The notes under the pieces: model-generated
The model's input: the letters and a program-made list of their open reading frames with translations, nothing else
The model's database searches: none
Told to the model about the DNA's origin: nothing
Program-made: the position numbers and the translations under genes
Part shown: positions 1 through 5,137 of the stretch, piece by piece
How positions within the stretch are numbered: position 1 is the stretch's first letter
Layout of the letters: each line of letters begins with the position of its first letter
DNA from: Thermoplasmatota archaeon
Lineage (GTDB): Archaea > Thermoplasmatota > Penumbrarchaeia > Penumbrarchaeales > Penumbrarchaeaceae
DNA: 5,137 bases
Direction: 5' to 3'
Assembly: GCA_030600725.1 (NCBI GenBank)
Contig: JAUVLN010000180.1
Location: forward strand, 1-5,137

Positions 1-53
1 ACCGACCCCCTGATAGCGGCCTCAACGAGATCGGCCCATCCGGGTTCCTTCAA
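1..53 (-). CDS. 5' end of an unidentified gene coupled to nadM (partial, runs off left edge)
   Basis: Reading minus from a TTG at 53-51 gives an uninterrupted frame to the window edge, beginning MKEPGWADLVEAAIRGS if TTG is decoded as Met. The TTG overlaps the nadM stop codon as TTGA, the usual geometry of translationally coupled genes, and a purine-rich Shine-Dalgarno-like run (GGAGGGAGG, 68-60) lies 6 nt upstream. The ATG at about 40 on the same strand is in another frame and hits a stop after five codons. Seventeen residues are too few to name a family. An operon with nadM is inferred from the overlap only. Confidence 0.42.
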   Translation of the reverse strand, partial: MKEPGWADLVEAAIRGS

Positions 54-565
54 CTCCTGCCTCCCTCCGAAATGTCCATGATCCTGGAGGGGCCCTCTAT
101 CTCATCCAGATATGATCCGACGGACGAGGGGACCAATTCCCTCCAGGTGTCACCCTTGACCATGAGCGCCCTGATACCTTTTCCCGAATAGAGGCCCCTA
201 TCTACCAGCATGGTGGACCTCACCTCGTATCCCGCCAGCTTGAAAAGCTTGACGGTCAGAGGATTGTTCGAGTAGACGATATCGAAATCGGGACACAGGG
301 ATTCCACATGGCCCACCCATATCGAATACCTGTTCAGATCCCGGATCGGGACAGGTATGATCCGTTCCGACCATCCTTTATCGGCCCCCCATCGAAGAAG
401 CATCTCGAACCTCTCCCTCCCGGTGAAAGGGTCCTGGAATGTGTACGAGCTTTCTGCGGAGCCGATACCCACCACTAGCTGATCCACCTCGGAGAGTGCG
501 GCCTCCATTATGGATACGTGGCCCAGGTGGAGCGGTTGAAAACGGCCAATGAAGAGACCTTTCAT
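50..565 (-). CDS. nadM: Nicotinamide-nucleotide adenylyltransferase, archaeal type
   Basis: Cytosolic enzyme that joins nicotinamide mononucleotide and ATP to give NAD+ and pyrophosphate, the adenylylation step of NAD synthesis and salvage. From the chosen ATG (565) the product is 171 residues, usual for archaeal NadM. It opens MKGLFIGRFQPLHLGH: GRFQP at 7-11 and the nucleotidyltransferase HxGH signature at 13-16. DPFTGRERFEM at 45-55 matches the conserved region after the first Rossmann strands, and YSGKGIR at 126-132 corresponds to the C-terminal ISGTxIR-type phosphate-binding motif. An ATG nine bases upstream (574) would add MST; I prefer 565 because family members begin just before the GRFQP strand and a TATA-like box is centred about 26 nt upstream. 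The gene diverges from the large surface-protein gene and overlaps the next minus-strand gene by 4 nt. All expected motifs are intact. Confidence 0.95.
   Translation of the reverse strand: MKGLFIGRFQPLHLGHVSIMEAALSEVDQLVVGIGSAESSYTFQDPFTGRERFEMLLRWGADKGWSERIIPVPIRDLNRYSIWVGHVESLCPDFDIVYSNNPLTVKLFKLAGYEVRSTMLVDRGLYSGKGIRALMVKGDTWRELVPSSVGSYLDEIEGPSRIMDISEGGRS
60..68 (-). promoter_or_regulatory. Shine-Dalgarno-like run for the gene downstream of nadM
   Basis: GGAGGGAGG on the minus strand, inside the last codons of nadM, with 6 nt between its end and the TTG at 53-51. It supports that TTG as a real start and suggests coupled translation with nadM. Confidence 0.4.
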
Positions 566-586
566 CGTGCTCATTATACAACGGGA

Positions 587-594
587 GATATATC
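587..594 (-). promoter_or_regulatory. Candidate TATA box for nadM
   Basis: The palindromic octamer GATATATC is centred about 26 nt upstream of the nadM ATG at 565. That spacing would place transcription initiation at or very near the start codon, as in leaderless archaeal mRNAs; no Shine-Dalgarno sequence precedes the ATG. A second A/T run (ATAAAGAT, 602-595) stands at a similar distance from the alternative ATG at 574, so which box is used is uncertain. Confidence 0.5.
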
Positions 595-620
595 ATCTTT
601 ATCCAGGATAGTATCTTTAT
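595..620. promoter_or_regulatory. Possible operator: palindrome flanked by direct repeats
   Basis: Within the divergent intergenic region the octamer ATCTTTAT occurs twice on the plus strand, at 595-602 and 613-620. Between and partly overlapping them is the 11-bp palindrome TATCCaGGATA at 600-610. The cluster sits immediately upstream of the nadM TATA-like box, where an archaeal regulator could act on nadM or on both divergent genes. Short repeats arise easily in A/T-rich DNA, so this is a weak candidate. Confidence 0.22.
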
Positions 621-648
621 GGAGGAATGCAATATAATGAGGTTATCA

Positions 649-657
649 TTAAATAAA
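649..657 (+). promoter_or_regulatory. Candidate TATA box for the large surface-protein gene
   Basis: TTAAATAAA is the best TATA-like run on the plus strand upstream of the large gene. Initiation about 26 nt downstream would fall near 679 and give a 5' leader of roughly 34 nt before the ATG at 713. A second A/T-rich run, AATATAATG at 631-639, is a less favoured alternative. Confidence 0.42.
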
Positions 658-696
658 ATGGCCGCACTGATATCGGTGAAGGGCTCATTTCCACTT

Positions 697-703
697 GAGG
701 GGG
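697..703 (+). promoter_or_regulatory. Shine-Dalgarno-like site for the large gene
   Basis: GAGGGGG ends 9 nt before the ATG at 713. It favours 713 over the in-frame TTG at 695, because that TTG overlaps the purine run itself. Unlike nadM and pdxT, this gene therefore seems to have a leadered mRNA. Confidence 0.45.
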
Positions 704-712
704 TCGATTGCC

Positions 713-3700
713 ATGGATCGTAAGAAAGGAGATTTCAACGAAGATATACCGGATGAGCGTCATGATATGGATCCTGGACCAGGGGAGCAGGAGTATCCCG
801 ATATAGATGAGATCAATGAACTTGATGGGGGATATCCGGAATTAAATGGGAAAGAGGACCTGCAGGAGGAGGAGAAGTTACCCAACATCGAAGATGAGGA
901 TGACCTGGACCTGGAATATCCGGAATTGGAAGGGGAGGAGGAACAGGAATGGGGTGAACAGGAGGAAGAGGACGATCCTGAGGACGAACCGTTGAAGGGG
1001 GGGAGAAAGAAAAAGGGCCCCGGGAAGATCACGGTTATCGCGGTCGTGATGATCATGATACTGGCTGCTGTGGGCGTTGCGATCCTCGTGGGCTTGACAG
1101 GAGATGATGAGGTGCCAACGAACATAGACCGGTTCGACAACCTTGGAAACGATGTCCCCGCCTCCAATCCTCTATCTGCGAGGATCTCCGAGGTGAACCC
1201 CTCTGATGAGTGGTTCGAGATCTACATCGAGGGAGGGGCGACGGGAAGTGCGGAGGGATGGTCTCTCACCACTTTCGACGAGGACCTCATACCCATGCCC
1301 ACCGTCTCGGGACTTGACGGCTACGATCATATCATAGTATACACTTCATCGGGTACAGACGACCTCGATGGCTCCGATGGAAAGGCCACGATCTATCTGG
1401 AGCAGGAACTTGATATTCTGGATGACCAGGGCGATGAGTTGGCGCTCTTCGACGGGGAGGAGAACATGATCGATTTCGTCGCATGGGGCGAAGGGAACGG
1501 GGATACGCCCAGGGAGGGATGGACGAATACAACCTATATTCCCTCCCCGGGGGAAGGGAGCTCGATATCGCTTCAAGGGCCGGATGAGGGTTCTGACTCC
1601 TACTGGACCGAGGGACCCCCATCACCTCTGGGTTATTCAATAGTGAGGATAGACCTCGGAGATGAGTTCATCTATTTACAGAACGGGAGGGCAGAGGAGG
1701 TAGGTGCGGATGATACGAACCCATGGAACAAGGATATATTCATCAAGGCGAAGAGCGGAGTTCCGCGGGGACACGGTGTCGATAGATCGGACCTCAAGGA
1801 CGTTCTGGAGTACTCTTCATTCACATACAAGCTTCTTAGGGAGATGGGATACAACCTGCCCAAGTTCTCCGGAGAGGAAAGCGATGGCACACCCTATCTG
1901 AGGATCGTCGTCACCAAGGATGGAAGCTATGAGGGTTTCTACAACGGCACCTCCGGTGAGGTCCACGTGGATGTGGGGGGTAACAAATACGCCTCCAAAC
2001 AGACCGTGGAACATGAGATATTCCACGCCTTCCAGATGGCGCAGAGGCCCGACAAATCCTACGGGATAAATCCGGATGAGAACAACTTCATCGACGAGGG
2101 GATGGCCGAGTTCTTCGGCAGGTACTCAACGATGAAAAATTACAACATCACTTGGCAGGAGATGGAAGAGGAGCTGCGGGACAGCGGCTCCATGAACATC
2201 TTCAACCTCTCCACCGACCTGAACTTCAACCTCTTTTCGGAGTGGCCGGAGGATGACGATGCGCTGGACCACTACACCATGTCCTTCCTGTTCATCAAGT
2301 TCCTGATGGATAAATTCGGAATGGATATGCTGAAGAAACTGCACGATGCCGTCAAGAACTTCGATGGGCCCAACAGGGATGGAAAGGACGAAGGTGATGT
2401 GGTGGGCAAAGATGCCGTGAAAAAGGCCACAGGCGTTGATTTCGACGACCTCCTGATGGAGTTCATGCTCTGGAGGGTCGAGGGCAGGTTCGAACAGTAC
2501 AAGGACATGAAGTGGCCAGGCTACGAGGTAGAGAACGAGCACAACTTCACCGGACAGCAGATAGATGATGACGAGATGGCCGAGCCCCACGGAACCGTTG
2601 TGAACGAGTTCATCATGAACGGAAAGGACGGCGTGATAACCCTCAAGGGAGAGACCAACAAGACCCGCTGGGGCGTCACCGTTATCATGGTCATGCCCAA
2701 CGGATCGAGGGAATATAAGAAAGAGAAGGCGGACGAGGGGGGCGTAATATCGATATACATCCCGCCTGGATGCGTCAAGGTTATCGTTCTCAAGACAAGA
2801 TTGGATGATGCTCGGGACGATTTCGGCGGGTTCAAGATACGGATGCAGCCCGGACCTGTTATCACCCCCACGGGGGCCCAGTTCAACATGAGCCACATCA
2901 TGTGGGACCCGTTCCCCTTCAACTTCTCGGTCATGGATAACCTCATCAACGCATCCCTCCGGCTCCAGGTCGGCAATTCGTCCACGTTCTCCGAACCATC
3001 CATAGACCGCCTCTTTGGACCCCTCCCGGAACAGGGGGAGGTCTCCTACCCATTGCCCCTGGACAACGGCACGATATGGTGGAGATACAGATGGGAGAGC
3101 GGCCACCATACAGGGCCGTGGGAGGGGTCCACGAATTTCACCAAGTGGTCCGGCTGGGATGACCCCGAGATCATGTGGGACCCGTTCCCGATAAGATATG
3201 AAACGGAGAACGGAAGCTGGATCAGGATCATTCCGAACACCACCATAACCTTCCCGGACTATCCCATACCCGAGGAGATCGAAGATGAGATCACTTCCGG
3301 GTCCGTTCAGGTCAGGCTCACGGGCAGCGCGCCGCCGATCGATATGAACTGGAACTTCAGCCATCCTTGCCCCATTGGAGCCTACGTGGAACCTGGGCAC
3401 GATACCCTCGAATGGAGGGTCTTCTTCCCTCCGTTCCCGGACTGGCCCTGGTTCAGGGAGGATATCATGTGGGACCCTGCCCCTCCTACGCTGGAGCTTC
3501 TCGATCCGGCCCCACCCGCCAGGGCCAGTGAGAACCGGACCGCAAGATTGGGGGTGAACGACTCCTGGATGGTGGATCCATTCTTTGATGTCCATTATAG
3601 CCTCGACGGGACGAAAAAGGCGTACACAGAGGCCCCAACCTTCAACAGTTCCCTGAACGGCCTCCTCATCTACGATCTCCACCTCAACCTGAGCGAGTTG

Positions 3701-4432
3701 GATGAAGGGACCTGGACCTTCAACATCTCCGTAAGGGATGGATATGGAAGATGGTCCAACCATGTCCAGTTCCAGATCGAGGTGGACAGAACCGCTCCGG
3801 AGTTCGTGATCGAGACGGACGGAGCGGGCGATCCGCCCATGTTCAACTCCCCCTTCGAGATCACCATCTGGACCGACGACCACACGGGGGATCATGTCAT
3901 GGTGGAGATATTCGACAGCGAGGGGGGCATTACTCCCGTTGAGATGACCGAACCGGTACCACCATGGAACCACGCCCGCGAATGGAAGGGCAACTATGAC
4001 CTCATTGGGATGCCGTTGCCGGAAGGGGCCATAACCATTCAGGCTATCCTGTTTGATGATCTTGGCAACGAGCTCACCGATTCTATTGACGCCTGGATCG
4101 ATACGATACCACCGGAGGTGGCGATCCTCGAACCTATAGAGGGAGAGATATGGTTTGTTGGGAACCAGCATACTGTCGATGTTGACATATTCGAGGACCA
4201 GACCCTGGGTATCACCATCGAGGAGGTCAGGATCGTTCTCAGGTGCATGGAGAACCTCACGGAGGTCGTGAACCTGACGCTTACCTGGAACACCACCTCC
4301 TTCTTCGAGGGCCAGGTACCCGTGCCGTTATGGGCCAACACCGTTGTCCCATGGATGATCGAGGTATATGCCGTGGACACCGCAGGCAATACTGGATCGG
4401 CAACAAGACCGATAATATTGAACGATCCGTGA
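713..4432 (+). CDS. Giant membrane-anchored ectoprotein: lamin-tail-like domain, HExxH metalloprotease-like domain, FN3/Ig-like repeats
   Basis: A 1239-residue protein; no family name applies to the whole. Residues 1-94 are extremely acidic (43 Asp/Glu) with GYPEL/EYPEL repeats. A basic cluster (RKKKGPGK, 98-105) precedes one hydrophobic segment, 106-128, which predicts a signal anchor with the N-terminus inside and the rest outside. Residues about 153-307 resemble a lamin-tail domain: ISEVNP start, EGWSLTTFD, ELALFDGEENMIDFVAW, and the closing GEGSSISL...WTEGPPSPLG. Residues about 311-600 look like a gluzincin-type zinc protease: HEIFH at 434-438, probable third ligand E462 in FIDEGMAEFF. 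All three presumed ligands and catalytic E435 are present, so activity is plausible. FN3-like modules start at about 729 and 820, each opening with IMWDPFP; a third IMWDP at 918 opens Ig-like domains at about 918-1027, 1028-1132 and 1133-1238. Twenty-four N-x-S/T sequons all lie outside the membrane. The start at 713 is chosen over TTG 695. Protease function and substrate are inferred; binding or adhesion is equally possible. Confidence 0.9.
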   Translation: MDRKKGDFNEDIPDERHDMDPGPGEQEYPDIDEINELDGGYPELNGKEDLQEEEKLPNIEDEDDLDLEYPELEGEEEQEWGEQEEEDDPEDEPLKGGRKKKGPGKITVIAVVMIMILAAVGVAILVGLTGDDEVPTNIDRFDNLGNDVPASNPLSARISEVNPSDEWFEIYIEGGATGSAEGWSLTTFDEDLIPMPTVSGLDGYDHIIVYTSSGTDDLDGSDGKATIYLEQELDILDDQGDELALFDGEENMIDFVAWGEGNGDTPREGWTNTTYIPSPGEGSSISLQGPDEGSDSYWTEGPPSPLGYSIVRIDLGDEFIYLQNGRAEEVGADDTNPWNKDIFIKAKSGVPRGHGVDRSDLKDVLEYSSFTYKLLREMGYNLPKFSGEESDGTPYLRIVVTKDGSYEGFYNGTSGEVHVDVGGNKYASKQTVEHEIFHAFQMAQRPDKSYGINPDENNFIDEGMAEFFGRYSTMKNYNITWQEMEEELRDSGSMNIFNLSTDLNFNLFSEWPEDDDALDHYTMSFLFIKFLMDKFGMDMLKKLHDAVKNFDGPNRDGKDEGDVVGKDAVKKATGVDFDDLLMEFMLWRVEGRFEQYKDMKWPGYEVENEHNFTGQQIDDDEMAEPHGTVVNEFIMNGKDGVITLKGETNKTRWGVTVIMVMPNGSREYKKEKADEGGVISIYIPPGCVKVIVLKTRLDDARDDFGGFKIRMQPGPVITPTGAQFNMSHIMWDPFPFNFSVMDNLINASLRLQVGNSSTFSEPSIDRLFGPLPEQGEVSYPLPLDNGTIWWRYRWESGHHTGPWEGSTNFTKWSGWDDPEIMWDPFPIRYETENGSWIRIIPNTTITFPDYPIPEEIEDEITSGSVQVRLTGSAPPIDMNWNFSHPCPIGAYVEPGHDTLEWRVFFPPFPDWPWFREDIMWDPAPPTLELLDPAPPARASENRTARLGVNDSWMVDPFFDVHYSLDGTKKAYTEAPTFNSSLNGLLIYDLHLNLSELDEGTWTFNISVRDGYGRWSNHVQFQIEVDRTAPEFVIETDGAGDPPMFNSPFEITIWTDDHTGDHVMVEIFDSEGGITPVEMTEPVPPWNHAREWKGNYDLIGMPLPEGAITIQAILFDDLGNELTDSIDAWIDTIPPEVAILEPIEGEIWFVGNQHTVDVDIFEDQTLGITIEEVRIVLRCMENLTEVVNLTLTWNTTSFFEGQVPVPLWANTVVPWMIEVYAVDTAGNTGSATRPIILNDP
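2897..2917 (+). repeat. IMWDP repeat, copy 1
   Basis: Encodes IMWDPFP at residues 729-735, opening the first FN3-like module. Its first 20 bases (2897-2916) are identical to those of copy 2. Confidence 0.8.
3170..3190 (+). repeat. IMWDP repeat, copy 2
   Basis: Encodes IMWDPFP at residues 820-826, 91 residues after copy 1. It opens the second FN3-like module and matches copy 1 base for base over 20 nt. Confidence 0.8.
3464..3484 (+). repeat. IMWDP repeat, copy 3 (diverged)
   Basis: Encodes IMWDPAP at residues 918-924, 98 residues after copy 2. The first 14 bases match the other copies, then it diverges. It marks the border between the second FN3-like module and the first Ig-like domain. Confidence 0.75.
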
Positions 4433-5026
4433 TCAGAACAGGTCAAAGAACATCCGATAGAACCTGTTGTCACCTGTGAGCTCCGGATGAAAGCTGGCAG
4501 CCAGCATGTTCCCCTGCCTGGCAAGGACGATCCTTTCCTCGAAGGATCCCAGCACATCGCATCCGCCCCACACCCTGGTGATAACGGGAGCGCGGATGAA
4601 AACTCCAGGGTAAACCCCTATGCCCTCTATCAGTATCGGAGCCTCGAACGACTCGCTCTGGGGGCCGAAGGCGTTCCTGTCCACGCCCATGTCCATCAGT
4701 GAGAGGAGCTCCGTTCCGGTCTTCTCGACAAGCTCGTCACCCTCCTTCGCGAGCAGAACGCACCCCGCGCATGTGCCCAGTATCGGTGCCCCGTCCCCGG
4801 CCATCGATATCAGGGTCTCCCTCAATCCGAACTTCGTCAGCAGTTTTGATATCGTTGTGGATTCCCCGCCGGGGAGGACGATCCCGTCGATATCGACCAG
4901 GTCCGGGGGGCGCCTGATCCATCTGGCCTCCCCCTCGATCCCGAACTCATCAAAGGCCCGGTCGAGCGCGGTCATATGCTCCTCCACGTCCCCCTGAAGC
5001 CCTATTACGCCTATCCTGAGGTCCAT
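4433..5026 (-). CDS. pdxT: Pyridoxal 5'-phosphate synthase glutaminase subunit PdxT
   Basis: Cytosolic class I (triad-type) glutamine amidotransferase that hydrolyses glutamine and passes ammonia to PdxS, which builds pyridoxal 5'-phosphate from pentose and triose phosphates. From ATG 5026 it is 197 residues, normal for the family. It opens MDLRIGVIGLQGDVEEH, the typical PdxT N-terminus. GGEST is at 53-57, the nucleophile C86 is in GTCAGC, and H180 and E182 of the triad lie in SFHPE. RNAFGPQ (117-123) followed by SESFE matches the family's RNxxGRQ...SFE region, except that Pro replaces the usual Arg. The frame stays open upstream to the window edge, with other possible starts at 5050 (ATG) and 5089 (TTG); 5026 is chosen from the family N-terminus and from a TATA-like box centred about 26 nt upstream. 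PdxS is not in this window. The stop codon abuts that of the convergent large gene with no spacer. Confidence 0.95.
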   Translation of the reverse strand: MDLRIGVIGLQGDVEEHMTALDRAFDEFGIEGEARWIRRPPDLVDIDGIVLPGGESTTISKLLTKFGLRETLISMAGDGAPILGTCAGCVLLAKEGDELVEKTGTELLSLMDMGVDRNAFGPQSESFEAPILIEGIGVYPGVFIRAPVITRVWGGCDVLGSFEERIVLARQGNMLAASFHPELTGDNRFYRMFFDLF

Positions 5027-5048
5027 TGCTGCGGTGATATGATTTGAC

Positions 5049-5056
5049 ATATTTAA
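5049..5056 (-). promoter_or_regulatory. Candidate TATA box for pdxT
   Basis: TTAAATAT on the minus strand is centred about 26 nt upstream of the ATG at 5026. This implies a leaderless transcript; no Shine-Dalgarno sequence precedes the ATG. The box lies in the roughly 43-nt gap between the probable upstream gene end (5070) and pdxT, so pdxT probably has its own promoter. Confidence 0.5.
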
Positions 5057-5069
5057 CCTATGGCGGGCC

Positions 5070-5137
5070 TCATAGAGGTCTCCTCTCAACCTCCAGTCCG
5101 TCCCACGTGGGATATACCTCGGAGATGTGGCAGCTCT
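5070..5137 (-). CDS. 3' end of an unidentified gene upstream of pdxT (partial, runs off right edge)
   Basis: One minus-strand frame enters from the right edge and ends at a TGA (5072-5070), giving the tail SCHISEVYPTWDGLEVERR followed by PL. Most of its third codon positions are G or C, as in the other genes here, while the two competing frames look less gene-like. One of those is the upstream extension of the pdxT frame. About 22 residues are too few to identify a family. The gene would be co-oriented with pdxT and 43 nt upstream of it. Confidence 0.4.
   Translation of the reverse strand, partial: SCHISEVYPTWDGLEVERRPL

Noticed and set aside
566..574. ATG at 574 as nadM start
   Set aside because: It adds only MST before a complete family N-terminus. 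It cannot be fully excluded, because a second A/T-rich box lies about 25 nt upstream of it.
695..712. TTG at 695 as start of the large gene, adding MRGSIA
   Set aside because: The TTG overlaps the purine run that suits the ATG at 713, and the added residues carry no signal. A GGTGA at 675-679 could serve it, but the spacing of about 15 nt is long.
2126..4171. 681-residue open frame on the minus strand inside the large gene
   Set aside because: It is in codon-for-codon register with the sense gene and arises because the sense strand avoids TTA, CTA and TCA. The translation has no recognisable domain, whereas the plus strand has clear domains and motifs.
4437..4468. Inverted repeat AACAGGT ... 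ACCTGTT just after the large gene, as a terminator
   Set aside because: The arms are 7 bp with an 18-nt loop, no T-run follows, and the sequence is explained by the C-terminal codons of pdxT.
4620..4997. Plus-strand open frame of 125 codons opposite pdxT
   Set aside because: It lies antisense to a protein with intact PdxT motifs, and its translation is Ser/Pro-rich with no domain.
5027..5089. Longer pdxT starting at TTG 5089 or ATG 5050
   Set aside because: PdxT proteins start just before the IGVIGLQGD strand, the TATA-like box fits initiation at 5026, and the extension would run through that box.
5101..5112. Perfect 12-bp palindrome TCCCACGTGGGA upstream of pdxT
   Set aside because: About one such palindrome is expected by chance in 5 kb, and it lies in the likely coding end of the upstream gene.
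5125..5137. Plus-strand ATG at the right edge as a new gene start
   Set aside because: Only four codons are visible, the purine run is only about one base before the ATG, and the minus-strand frame explains the segment better.

Overview
The window looks archaeal, probably from the Thermoplasmatota or a nearby euryarchaeal lineage. The placement rests on three things: an archaeal-type NMN adenylyltransferase (NadM), A/T-rich TATA-like boxes about 26 nt upstream of two start codons (the geometry of leaderless archaeal genes), and a very large, acidic, Ig-rich surface protein. The lineage is an inference; no rRNA or other marker gene is present. Coding regions are moderately GC-rich and the short intergenic gaps are AT-rich. 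No tRNA, rRNA, CRISPR array or insertion sequence was seen.

Layout, left to right. Positions 1-53 (minus) hold the first 17 codons of a gene running off the left edge, coupled by a 4-nt TTGA overlap to nadM (565-50, minus). Positions 566-712 form a divergent promoter region between nadM and the large gene. Positions 713-4432 (plus) encode a 1239-residue membrane-anchored ectoprotein: a strongly acidic cytoplasmic tail, one transmembrane segment, a lamin-tail-like domain, a zinc metalloprotease-like domain (HEIFH plus a downstream Glu), two FN3-like modules marked by IMWDP motifs, and three Ig-like domains. Its stop codon directly abuts the stop codon of convergent pdxT (5026-4433, minus), the glutaminase subunit of pyridoxal 5'-phosphate synthase. 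The right edge (5137-5070, minus) probably holds the 3' end of another gene upstream of pdxT.

The two complete minus-strand genes are cofactor housekeeping genes (NAD and vitamin B6). Nothing in the sequence ties them functionally to the large protein, which appears to be an independently transcribed surface protein between them. The large protein is the unusual item: its domain combination, its exported half with 24 N-glycosylation sequons, and its repeated IMWDP motif are not explained by a family I can name.
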